This document shows positions 17,729 through 25,347 of a DNA stretch of 64,000 nt, piece after piece (the first letter of the stretch is position 1; each line of letters starts with the position of its first letter). The notes beneath the pieces were generated by a model that did not search any database, was not told where the DNA came from, and worked only from the letters and a program-made list of their open reading frames with translations. The translations under genes were made by a program, and so were the position numbers. This stretch comes from GCA-002050365 sp964237235 (GTDB lineage: Bacteria; Acidobacteriota; Blastocatellia; Pyrinomonadales; Pyrinomonadaceae): the NCBI GenBank assembly GCA_964237235.1, contig CAXSGY010000008.1, forward strand, positions 62,001-126,000. The letters are read 5' to 3'.

Positions 17729-19336
17729 TTAATTTTCCGCTTCGAGCATTTGATGAATCGCGTCGAGCGAATCCGCGTCTTCGGGCTTTTTGTCTTCGCG
17801 CCAACGCAGAATTCTCGGAAACCTGACGGCAACGCCGGATTTGTGGCGCGTGGATTTTTGAATGCCTTCAAAACCGAGTTCAAAAACCAGTTTCGGCTCA
17901 ATCGAACGAACCGGACCGAAAGTTTCGAGCGTGTGCCGGCGCACGAAATTATCAACGCGCCGAATTTCCGCGTCGGTTAAACCCGAATACGCTTTGGCGA
18001 ACGGCACAAGCTCGCCGTTCGACCAAACGGCGAAAGTGTAATCGGTGTAAAGGCTCGCGCGTTTGCCCGTGCCGCGCTGCGCGTAAATCATCACCGCGTC
18101 AATGGTCAGCGGGTCAATTTTCCATTTCCACCAATCGCCGCGCGGTCGCCCGACGCGAAACGGCGAGGCGAGTCTTTTGAGCATAAAGCCTTCTACCTTT
18201 CGGCGGCGGCTTTCATTGCGAATCTCCGCTAATTTTTCCCAACTCTCAGCCGTAACCGTCGGATAATAAATCAAAGTTTTTTTCGTTTCGTCGGGCAGAG
18301 CGTTCAGAATTTCAATCATTTTCGCGCGTCGAAATTGTAATTCCCGCTGCCGCCAATCTTCGCCGCCGAATTCCAGTAAATCGTAGCAAAGCAGAACGAC
18401 CGGCACTTCTTCCAATAACTTTTTGCCGATGGTTTTGCGCCCGATTCTGCGCTGTAACTGCGCGAACGGCATCACCGCGTCGTCTTTCCAGGGCAAAATT
18501 TCGCCGTCCAAAACCGTGCCGTCGGGCAGAGCAAAACTCGCGTTTGTAATTTCGGGAAAGCGTTCGGAAACTAAATCTTCGCCGCGCGACCAGAGAAAAC
18601 TTTCGCCGCCGCGCCGAATTAACTGCGCTCTGATGCCGTCCCATTTCCATTCGGCTTGCCAATCGCCGATGTCGCCCAAATCTTCGAGCGGAAAATCCAA
18701 CTGGTGCGCCAGATGAAATGGATACGGACGCGACAAATCAGCCGATTCGGTATTCGCGCCGTCAATCAAACTTAAATAAAAATCGGCGTTCGGCGACCAG
18801 TTCCCCATCAAACGATGCGCGACGACTTCTTTTTCAACTCCCGAAATTTGCGCCAAAGCCCGCGTTACCAATGTCTGTGAAACACCGACACGGAAACTGC
18901 CCGTGACCAATTTGTTCCAAACGAAACGCTCGTTCGCGTCGAGTTCGTTCCACGCCTGCGCGACCGCTTCGCGCTGTTCGGCTTCGTCCAAATCTCTGAG
19001 CGGAACCGTCCGCGTTTCGACCCAGTAATTCAAAGGCAATTCGCTGCCCGTCGCCGTTGTGTCGGGCAAAAGAAGCGCGATGGTTTCGCCCAAATCGCCG
19101 ACCGCATCGTAAGACAATTCAAAAAGCCAATCGGGAATTTCCGAAATTTCTGCCGCCCAAAGCCTCAATTTCGCCGTGGGAATAATCTGACGCGGCTTGC
19201 GCCCGCTCAAAAAATATATCGCCCACGCCGCGTCGTCCGCCGTTGCGTCTTTGAAATATTTGACCATCGCCTCGACCTTTTCGTTGGTCTTGTTCGTCTG
19301 GTCGAGCGCGAGATACAGGTTCGAGAAATTTTTCAT
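17729..19336 (-). CDS. ATP-dependent DNA ligase, cisplatin-response type
   Basis: A 535-aa ATP-dependent ligase joining nicks in DNA. It has an N-terminal DNA-binding domain (about 1-190), then the adenylation domain with the nucleotidyl lysine in EWKWDGIRAQ (Lys231), GTVLDGEILPW, VEGFMLKRLASPF and the WWKWKIDPLTIDAV motif, and an OB fold to about 510. The unusual N terminus and the adjacent exonuclease match the bacterial ligase-exonuclease-helicase repair cluster linked to cisplatin resistance. The DEXH helicase and the phosphoesterase usual in that cluster were not found nearby. Instead, the UvrC-like gene follows after 3 bp. Confidence 0.93.
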   Translation of the reverse strand: MKNFSNLYLALDQTNKTNEKVEAMVKYFKDATADDAAWAIYFLSGRKPRQIIPTAKLRLWAAEISEIPDWLFELSYDAVGDLGETIALLLPDTTATGSELPLNYWVETRTVPLRDLDEAEQREAVAQAWNELDANERFVWNKLVTGSFRVGVSQTLVTRALAQISGVEKEVVAHRLMGNWSPNADFYLSLIDGANTESADLSRPYPFHLAHQLDFPLEDLGDIGDWQAEWKWDGIRAQLIRRGGESFLWSRGEDLVSERFPEITNASFALPDGTVLDGEILPWKDDAVMPFAQLQRRIGRKTIGKKLLEEVPVVLLCYDLLEFGGEDWRQRELQFRRAKMIEILNALPDETKKTLIYYPTVTAESWEKLAEIRNESRRRKVEGFMLKRLASPFRVGRPRGDWWKWKIDPLTIDAVMIYAQRGTGKRASLYTDYTFAVWSNGELVPFAKAYSGLTDAEIRRVDNFVRRHTLETFGPVRSIEPKLVFELGFEGIQKSTRHKSGVAVRFPRILRWREDKKPEDADSLDAIHQMLEAEN

Positions 19337-19348
19337 ATTAAAGAATTT

Positions 19349-19423
19349 TAGCCACGAATTACACGAATAACACGAATTATTTTTCCGGGTTTTAATTCGT
19401 GTTATTCGTGTAATTCGTGGCTA
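19349..19423. repeat. 31-bp perfect inverted repeat overlapping the exonuclease 3' end
   Basis: Arms 19349-19379 and 19393-19423 are exact reverse complements with a 13-bp loop, which makes a very stable hairpin. The right arm contains the stop and the last seven or so codons of the exonuclease gene, and the left arm ends 13 bp before the ligase start. Each arm is itself made of a repeated CACGAATxACACGAATAA phrase. Confidence 0.9.
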
Positions 19424-20445
19424 ATTTCTTCATCATCAACCTTCGACTTTTCCATCTCCGGCGAATCGCCGACGAAGTGCGTCTCGAGCGGTCGCGCGTC
19501 CTTGCCAATGCTTTTTAGATACTTCACCAAAACTTCGATGCTGCCGTGCGTGACCCAAATTTGTTCGGCTTCGGTCGCGTTAATTGCCGTCAGCAGTTCG
19601 TCCCAATCGGCGTGGTCGGACAAAATAATTCCGCGGTCAACGGCGCGGCGGCGGCGCGCGCCGCGAATTCGCATCCAGCCGGAAGCGAAGCCGGTTGATT
19701 GGCTTCCGAAACGGCGCGTCCAGGGCGTGTCCTGCGCCGACGGCGGCGCGATGACCAGCGAACCGGCGAACTTTTTTTTATCCATCACTTCGCCGACGTA
19801 GGTGGTCGGCGGCAATTCGACGTTCATTTGCCGGTAATCTCTGGTCAATCTTTCGACCGCGCCGTGCGTGTAGATTTTACCGATTGAAGCGTCAACGCTT
19901 TTCATAATGCGCTGCGCTTTGCCGAGCGAATAGGCGAAAATCACCGTCGCTTTTCCCTTTTCGACGTTGCCGCGCCACCATTCGTTGACTTCTTCAAAAA
20001 GAATTTCCGGTTTCGTCCAGCGGTAGATCGGCAAACCGAACGTCGCTTCGGTGATGAAGGCGTGGCATTTGACCGGCTCGAAATCGGCGCAGGTCGGATC
20101 GAAGGTTAATTTGTAATCGCCGCTCGCCACCCAAACTTCGCCCCGATATTCGACGCGCACCTGCGCCGAGCCGAGAACGTGTCCCGCCGGATGAAGCGAA
20201 ACTTTCACGCCGTTAATCGTCGTCGTTTTGCCGTATGGAAGCGTTTCAATGTTGCCTTCGTTATAAAGCCGCGTGCGAAAAAGCAGTTCGCCTTCTTTGG
20301 AGACGAGATAGTTTTTCGAGCCGCGATAAGTGTGATCCGAATGCGCGTGCGTCAAAACGGCGCGGTCAACGGGCAGCCACGGATCAATGTAAAAATCGCC
20401 CGGCTCAACGTAAAGCCCGCGCTTCGTCGGTTTGATAAGTCGCAT
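19402..20445 (-). CDS. Ligase-associated DNA exonuclease (SNM1/metallo-beta-lactamase fold)
   Basis: A 347-aa beta-CASP-type metallo-beta-lactamase nuclease of the ligase-associated family, expected to trim DNA ends at damage. The metal motif is LTHAHSDHTYRGS (HxHxDH). Further ligands lie in HPAGHVLGSAQV and VASGDYKLTFDP, with ILSDHADWDEL and WVTHGSIEVLVKYL toward the end. It is the first gene of the three-gene repair operon. Its last residues (EISHELHE) are encoded by one arm of a 31-bp palindrome, so the C terminus may have been altered by that repeat. Confidence 0.93.
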   Translation of the reverse strand: MRLIKPTKRGLYVEPGDFYIDPWLPVDRAVLTHAHSDHTYRGSKNYLVSKEGELLFRTRLYNEGNIETLPYGKTTTINGVKVSLHPAGHVLGSAQVRVEYRGEVWVASGDYKLTFDPTCADFEPVKCHAFITEATFGLPIYRWTKPEILFEEVNEWWRGNVEKGKATVIFAYSLGKAQRIMKSVDASIGKIYTHGAVERLTRDYRQMNVELPPTTYVGEVMDKKKFAGSLVIAPPSAQDTPWTRRFGSQSTGFASGWMRIRGARRRRAVDRGIILSDHADWDELLTAINATEAEQIWVTHGSIEVLVKYLKSIGKDARPLETHFVGDSPEMEKSKVDDEEISHELHE

Positions 20446-20466
20446 ATTTTTCCGAGAAGAAAATTA

Positions 20467-20546
20467 ACACGGATGAAGGGGATAAACAGGATAAAATCAA
20501 ATCAATAAAATCATTTAAATATCCTTTTCATCCCCTTCATCCCTGT
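20467..20546. repeat. Inverted repeat, 17-bp arms with one mismatch
   Basis: Arms 20467-20483 and 20530-20546 with a 46-bp loop lie between the exonuclease start and the acyl-CoA dehydrogenase stop, both minus strand. It could end the acyl-CoA dehydrogenase transcript. Confidence 0.75.
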
Positions 20547-20562
20547 CAATTTTTCTTTACTT

Positions 20563-21708
20563 TTAATCCTTCAAAATCCCGCGCGAAATGACGATGCGCT
20601 GCATCTCGCTGGTGCCTTCGTAGATGGTCGTGATGCGCGCGTCGCGGTAGTATTTTTCGACCGCGTAATGGCGCGAAAATCCGTTGCCGCCGTGAATCTG
20701 GACGGCTTCGGCGCAGACTTTGTTCGCCGTCTCCGACGCGAAAAGTTTCGCCATCGAAGCGTAATTTCCGGTCTTTTTATCGTTCGCGTCCTTGAACGCC
20801 GCCGCGCGTAAAGTCAAAAGCCGAGCGGCTTCTATTTCAACAGCCATATCAGCCAATTTTTGTTGAACGGCTTGAAATTCGGCAATCGGTTTGCCGAACG
20901 CAACGCGGTCTTTGGCGTAATTTTTCGCTTCGTCGAGCGCGGCTTGCGCGATGCCGACCGACAGCGCGGCGATGCCGATTCTGCCGTTATCGAGACTGCC
21001 AAAAGCGATTTTCATTCCGTCGCCGGTTGCGCCCAAAACATTCGCCTTTGGCACTCGCACGTCGTTCAGGCTCATCTCGCACGTTTGCGAAGCGCGCTGT
21101 CCCATTTTGTGTTCGACCGAAGCGACTTTGAACCCGTCGCTGTCACCGTCAATTAAAAACGCGGTAATTTGTTTACGCCCGTTCATTTCGCCCGTCGCCG
21201 CCAATACCAGATAAACTCCGGCTTCGCCGCCGTTCGTCACCCAGGATTTTGTGCCGTTGATCGTGTAAAAATCGCCGTCATCAATTGCCTTCGTTTTTTG
21301 ATTGCCCGCGTCGCTGCCGGCTTGCGGCTCCGACAAACAAAACGCGCCGAGCATTTCGCCTCTGGCAAGCGGAACGAGATATTTTTGTTTTTGTTCTTCG
21401 GTGCCGAATTTTAGAATCGGGTAACAGCAAACCGAATTCGTGACCGAAACGATAACGGCGACCGATGCGTCGGCGCGGGCAATTTCTTCGAGCGCGAGCG
21501 CGTATGAAATTGTGTCGAAGCCCGCACCGCCGTATTCTTCGGGAATAATCATTCCCAGAAGTCCGAGTTCGGCGAGACCTTTGATTTGTTCGCGCGGAAA
21601 TTTTTCCGCTTCGTCGTATTCGCGGGCGACGGGCGCGATTTCATTCTGCGCGAATTCGCGCACCGCGTTTCGCGCCATTTCCTGTTCTTCGCTCAAATCG
21701 AAATTCAT
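20563..21708 (-). CDS. Short-chain acyl-CoA dehydrogenase
   Basis: A 381-aa flavin enzyme introducing the alpha-beta double bond in acyl-CoA and passing electrons to ETF. Visible signatures are GAFCLSEPQAGSDAGNQKT, the FAD-binding YTINGTKSWVTNGGEA, AFGKPIAEFQAVQQKLADMA, HGGNGFSRHYAVEKYYRDARI and the catalytic Glu in ITTIYEGTSEMQRIVISR. Glu at this place is typical of short-chain and medium-chain enzymes. With the thiolase and Hbd elsewhere in the window it completes most of a short-chain beta-oxidation or butyrate route. No enoyl-CoA hydratase or ETF genes were found here. Confidence 0.95.
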   Translation of the reverse strand: MNFDLSEEQEMARNAVREFAQNEIAPVAREYDEAEKFPREQIKGLAELGLLGMIIPEEYGGAGFDTISYALALEEIARADASVAVIVSVTNSVCCYPILKFGTEEQKQKYLVPLARGEMLGAFCLSEPQAGSDAGNQKTKAIDDGDFYTINGTKSWVTNGGEAGVYLVLAATGEMNGRKQITAFLIDGDSDGFKVASVEHKMGQRASQTCEMSLNDVRVPKANVLGATGDGMKIAFGSLDNGRIGIAALSVGIAQAALDEAKNYAKDRVAFGKPIAEFQAVQQKLADMAVEIEAARLLTLRAAAFKDANDKKTGNYASMAKLFASETANKVCAEAVQIHGGNGFSRHYAVEKYYRDARITTIYEGTSEMQRIVISRGILKD

Positions 21709-21885
21709 AAAATTTATTTTTCGCGTTGATTCAATGTTATGAAATTAAAAATTAAAAAACAAACTGTTAATTTCCGCAAAAATCGTTTAGTTTTTCGGCT
21801 GGAATAAAATTTGCTTTTCATTGGCTAACTGAACTGAAAATGTATAAATTCGATTCAGATTATTTTTTCAACAAGGGAGATAAAT

Positions 21886-22002
21886 ATGGAAGGACCATTA
21901 AAAGGAATTTTGGCAGGCGCGGCTGCCTGGAAGTTCGGCGGCGGAATCGTTTCGACGATTCTGATTTTTCTTTTAGTTTTTTGGCTGCTCGGAAAATGCT
22001 GA
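21886..22002 (+). CDS. Small single-helix membrane protein, 38 aa
   Basis: A 38-codon gene with a good ribosome binding site (AAGGGAGA, 21874-21881) four bases before the ATG. The product has a short polar, Gly/Ala-rich N half (MEGPLKGILAG...), then an uninterrupted hydrophobic helix of about 17 residues (IVSTILIFLLVFWLLG) and a terminal Lys-Cys. The expected topology is one transmembrane segment. It is alone on the plus strand between two minus-strand operons, and its stop begins the left arm of a 27-bp terminator-like hairpin. I recognise no family. The clear signals at both ends argue for a real gene. Confidence 0.7.
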   Translation: MEGPLKGILAGAAAWKFGGGIVSTILIFLLVFWLLGKC

Positions 22003-22069
22003 AAAAGTGGAAAAGTGGAAAAGTTTTCGGTTATCAAACATAAAAACTTTTCCACTTTTTCACTTTTTC
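22001..22069. repeat. 27-bp inverted repeat between convergent genes
   Basis: Arms 22001-22027 and 22043-22069 pair with one mismatch around a 15-bp loop. Each arm is built of repeated AAAAGTGG units, and the right side continues as CTTTTTCA repeats to 22080. It separates the small membrane protein from the convergent FHA-PrsW gene and ends in T-rich sequence both ways. Confidence 0.85.
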
Positions 22070-22081
22070 ACTTTTTCACTT

Positions 22082-23719
22082 TTAAACTTTGTCCCGCCAT
22101 TTTAAAACTTCTTCACGCAGAATCGGATTTTGTTGGAAACTGGCGGTTTGCCCGTGCGCGGCGGTGGCGCGTTGGATGTGCCAGTAAGTCAAACCGAGCT
22201 TACCGATGGAACGCAGATAATTGCTGCGGGCTTTGAACTTGCCGCTGAAAATACTGCCCAAAATCCAGAAAGAGCTTTTGAACGCCGACGTTGCCGTTTC
22301 CAGATGTTCCTTCGGAATCAATCCGCGCGCGACATCAATTGCCAGCATTTCCTTCAAAATTTTGTTCTGCCGGTGCATCGTGTAGAATGCAAAACCGACG
22401 AAAATTAAAAAGAACGGCACTTCGAGAATGATATATCCGAGAACAAATCCTTGCAGACCGCCGACGGTCGCCATTCCGTTCCAGACAGCGTGCAGAAATA
22501 CCGCGCAGCCGTAGCCGACGACCGGCATTATAAATCTGATTAATTTGTTGTGCGATTCGCGCGAAATGCCGCAGCCGATACCGGTCATCGAGGTAAAAGT
22601 AACGTGCGCGAACGGCGACATAATGCCGCGCAAAACGAATAAAATCGCCAGGTTCGGCGCGCCGCCTTTGGCTAATCCGCCGCCGTAATAAAGTATGTTT
22701 TCGACCGTCGCAAAACCGAGCGCGATGATTCCGGCGAAAATAATTCCGTCTAAAATATCGTCGAAATAACGGCGGAAAAAGACCAGCAGAATAACCAAAC
22801 CGAGACCTTTCGAGCCTTCTTCAAAAATAGGCGCGGAGATGACCGCGCCGACGATTTCTCCAGCGGCGGGCGAAACGCTGAGGGCGACGACCGTTCCGAT
22901 TAAAGTGTTCACGATAAACGAAACGACGACCGCGACGAGCGCGCCCCACGCGAAGGCGAGCGCGAGCAGCCAGAGCGGTTCGGGATCGTAGCGGTCAAGC
23001 CAGATTAAGGGCAAAATGTATATGCAAGCCGGCACGAACGCGACGACCGAAGCGATAATCGCCGCGCCGATGCCGACGCTCGCAAACATTATCAGGATAA
23101 CGATTAACGAAAGAAAAACTATCGAAAACAGCGCAATCGCAATGCCAATATATTTACCGGTTTGACTCGGCGGCGCGTGATCCTGAATGTGCGCTACGCT
23201 TAATCCGCTGATCGAATTCCGCCAGCTGTCCGATTCAACCGGCGGAAGCGGCGCGTTTGAAAATTCCGGTTGAAAATTCGGCTCGACGGGCGGCGGATTT
23301 TGATTGACGGGCGAGGCGGCGGGCGGGTTTATATATTCGGGTTGAATGTTACTCGGTATTTGAAACGTCGGTTTGATTTGCGTCGGCTCGCTTTGAAAAT
23401 CGCTCGCCGTTTCGCTTTCCAAAATAATCGTCGCTTCCACGCCGTTTCGACCGAATTGAATTTTATCGCCCGAATTCAACTTCGCCGTCTGAATTTTTTC
23501 GTCGTTCAGCAGAGTGCCGTTCGAGCTGTTGTTGTCGGTCAGATAAAAACCGTCGGGCTTAACTTCGATAAAAGCGTGCTGTTTGGAAGCGACCCGTTCG
23601 GTCAAAGGGTCAAATCTGACCGAGCATTTTTCGTCGCGTCCGACGGTTAAATAACCGTCGGTTAGTTCAAATCTTTTTCCAGCCAGCGAGCCGCTCTGGA
23701 TATTTAGAACAAGTTTCAT
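22082..23719 (-). CDS. FHA domain-PrsW intramembrane protease fusion
   Basis: A 545-aa protein with three parts. An N-terminal FHA phosphothreonine-binding domain (about 1-100) has GRDEKCSVRF and LTDNNSSNGTLLND. A Pro-rich linker follows (about 110-180). Then comes a multi-helix membrane domain of the PrsW type with the metalloprotease motifs EEGSKG (Glu300-301), ATVEN (Glu340), PFAHVTF (His372) and FLHAVWNG (His410). PrsW proteases cleave membrane-bound anti-sigma factors or act in envelope stress. The FHA domain suggests control by a Ser/Thr kinase. It is the last gene of the minus-strand BMC operon, 116 bp after a shell protein, so the link may be incidental. Confidence 0.88.
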   Translation of the reverse strand: MKLVLNIQSGSLAGKRFELTDGYLTVGRDEKCSVRFDPLTERVASKQHAFIEVKPDGFYLTDNNSSNGTLLNDEKIQTAKLNSGDKIQFGRNGVEATIILESETASDFQSEPTQIKPTFQIPSNIQPEYINPPAASPVNQNPPPVEPNFQPEFSNAPLPPVESDSWRNSISGLSVAHIQDHAPPSQTGKYIGIAIALFSIVFLSLIVILIMFASVGIGAAIIASVVAFVPACIYILPLIWLDRYDPEPLWLLALAFAWGALVAVVVSFIVNTLIGTVVALSVSPAAGEIVGAVISAPIFEEGSKGLGLVILLVFFRRYFDDILDGIIFAGIIALGFATVENILYYGGGLAKGGAPNLAILFVLRGIMSPFAHVTFTSMTGIGCGISRESHNKLIRFIMPVVGYGCAVFLHAVWNGMATVGGLQGFVLGYIILEVPFFLIFVGFAFYTMHRQNKILKEMLAIDVARGLIPKEHLETATSAFKSSFWILGSIFSGKFKARSNYLRSIGKLGLTYWHIQRATAAHGQTASFQQNPILREEVLKWRDKV

Positions 23720-23835
23720 ACCGAATTCACATCCTTGAAAACTTACTTTTTTTAAATTTTTAATTTCAAAAGAGCCGATTTTTCCGTCGCTGTGAGTTCG
23801 TCTGTAAACGCTGACTTTCTATTTTTGCTGACCGT

Positions 23836-24159
23836 CTATTTTTTTTCCGGCACCGAGCCGCTGATTTTTTTGCGCGTCGTTTCGCCGGTTTCGATAACGG
23901 GAATTCCTTCGGCGACTTCCGAATGCGGGCGCGGAATGACGTGCGTGGCAACGACCGTGCCGACGCGACGACCGGCTGCCGCACCTGCGTCAACCGCCGC
24001 TTTAACCGCGCCGACCTCGCCGCGCACAATCGCCGTCACTAATCCGGCATCAATTCGTTCGTAACCGACAAGTGTGACGTTCGCCGCTTTGACCATCGCG
24101 TCCGCCGCTTCGATCATCGCCACGAGTCCCATACATTCCACCATTCCGAGTGCTTCCAT
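23836..24159 (-). CDS. Bacterial microcompartment shell protein (BMC-H), second copy
   Basis: A 107-aa single-BMC-domain protein forming hexameric shell tiles. It has MEALGMVECMGLVAMIEAADAM, ANVTLVGYERIDAGLVTAIVRG and GAVKAAVDAGA in the canonical order, then THVIPRPHSEV and a short charged tail. The start is put at the ATG at 24159. A TTG at 24180 would add seven residues, but the family begins at MEALG. It is close in sequence to the shell protein at 27228-27617, from which it differs mainly in the tail. The two probably form mixed facets. Confidence 0.95.
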   Translation of the reverse strand: MEALGMVECMGLVAMIEAADAMVKAANVTLVGYERIDAGLVTAIVRGEVGAVKAAVDAGAAAGRRVGTVVATHVIPRPHSEVAEGIPVIETGETTRKKISGSVPEKK

Positions 24160-24222
24160 AATCTTTTTTCCCAAATTCAAAGTCTTTTATTCATTCATAA
24201 ATTTCGCTTTGCCGCCAAATGT

Positions 24223-24657
24223 TTATTTTAAGTAATCCGCCAGATAAAAAATTACCGCCGCGAGCAGCGTTAAAATTATCGCCGACAAAACGAACCAGAC
24301 ATTAATCGCACTTCCGCGCTCTTCCCAGATGATTTCCGTGTGTTTCGGCTGGTAAATTTTTGATTTACGGCGCATCGCGGCGGCTGACTTTAATTCGGCG
24401 TTATTTGTCGGCGGCGGTTTGGGAATCGCTTTGTCGGGGACGTTTTCGATTTGCGGTTCGTTGAGTTTTGTCGTTTTGCCCGAACCGTTTTCTGAACGCT
24501 CCAAAACCAGCGTTTTGCCGTCATAATCGTTTTTGTCTTTGAGCGCGACGATGGTTTCCGGCGCGACCGAGCTGCCGCAACCGTAGCAGAAAAGCGCGTC
24601 GCGGCGAATGTCTGCTCCGCAGTGAGCGCAAATTTTATTTTCGACCTGTGCTGCCAT
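24223..24657 (-). CDS. Zinc-ribbon protein with C-terminal membrane anchor
   Basis: A 144-aa protein with an N-terminal four-Cys zinc ribbon (CAHCGADIRRDALFCYGCGS, about 12-31), a polar, low-complexity middle (about 40-105) and one C-terminal transmembrane helix (WFVLSAIILTLLAAVIFYLA). The topology suggests a cytoplasmic domain held at the membrane by its tail. It lies within the BMC operon between the VWA protein and a shell protein, 24 bp from the former. Function unknown. A role in anchoring or assembly would fit the place, but that is conjecture. Confidence 0.8.
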   Translation of the reverse strand: MAAQVENKICAHCGADIRRDALFCYGCGSSVAPETIVALKDKNDYDGKTLVLERSENGSGKTTKLNEPQIENVPDKAIPKPPPTNNAELKSAAAMRRKSKIYQPKHTEIIWEERGSAINVWFVLSAIILTLLAAVIFYLADYLK

Positions 24658-24681
24658 TTCTTTTTCTATTATATTCTTTCG

Positions 24682-25335
24682 TTATCGGACGCGAATCGCG
24701 GCGGCGAGTTCCTTAACAGCCGCGTCGGTCTCCGTTTTAGTGCGCGGCAGGTAAACTTTGCCGCCGCTTCCCTTCGCTAATTTTTCCAGCAGTTTGGTTG
24801 AAACTTTTTCGTCGGAAATTCCGATTACGAAAAGACGTATTTTTTCCGTCTGCAAGAATTTCAAAACATCTTCGATTTTCGCCGCGCTGCTTCTGTCGTC
24901 GCCGTCGGTGATTAAAACCAAAACTCTGTTCGGATTCGCCGCCGCATCGGATTTTTCATTTAGGTATTTGGCGGAAAATTCAACTGCGTCTAAAATTGCC
25001 GTTAGCCCGCCTTCGGGAAACATTTCGTCGGTCGCGTCCGCCAGCTCCGCTTTGCTGCCGGTCAAATCCTGCAAAACGGAAATTTTTTCCGTGTTGACAA
25101 AGCGCGTCAAAAAGGTTCTGTCGTCCGGCTTGTTTTCTTCGATTATATCTTTGGTCGTTTCGACGACGCGATCAAAAATCGTTCGAAACGAGCCGGAATT
25201 ATCAACGACGATGCCGTATTGAACGGCGGATGCCGCGGTTTCGGGCGTTTTTTTGTCCGCGTCCTTACTCTGCGCGAATACCAACGCCGCCGACAAAAGC
25301 AAGATAAAATTAATTGCTAGAAATATTTTAATCAT
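24682..25335 (-). CDS. Secreted von Willebrand factor A domain protein
   Basis: A 217-aa protein with a signal peptide (first 21 residues, ending VFAQ) and one VWA domain. The metal-ion-dependent adhesion site is DNSGS, followed by a Thr in GGLTAILDAV and an Asp in LITDGDDRSS, so metal binding should be intact. These domains mediate protein-protein contacts, and this one would do so in the periplasm. It is 12 bp downstream of the aldehyde dehydrogenase in the BMC operon, which is odd for an exported protein. Similar VWA proteins (VWFA-related) are common in Acidobacteria, as I recall. Confidence 0.88.
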   Translation of the reverse strand: MIKIFLAINFILLLSAALVFAQSKDADKKTPETAASAVQYGIVVDNSGSFRTIFDRVVETTKDIIEENKPDDRTFLTRFVNTEKISVLQDLTGSKAELADATDEMFPEGGLTAILDAVEFSAKYLNEKSDAAANPNRVLVLITDGDDRSSAAKIEDVLKFLQTEKIRLFVIGISDEKVSTKLLEKLAKGSGGKVYLPRTKTETDAAVKELAAAIRVR

Positions 25336-25347
25336 TCGTTGATAAAT

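Noticed and set aside
17698..17955. Search for a missing GIY-YIG domain in other frames upstream of the UvrC-like gene
   Set aside because: This region encodes the ligase C terminus in the expected frame. No GIY-YIG motif was seen in any frame.
22003..22080. Short repeated units AAAAGTGG/CTTTTTCA considered as a CRISPR-like array
   Set aside because: Units are 8-9 bp without spacers and pair as a hairpin, so this is a stem-loop, not an array.
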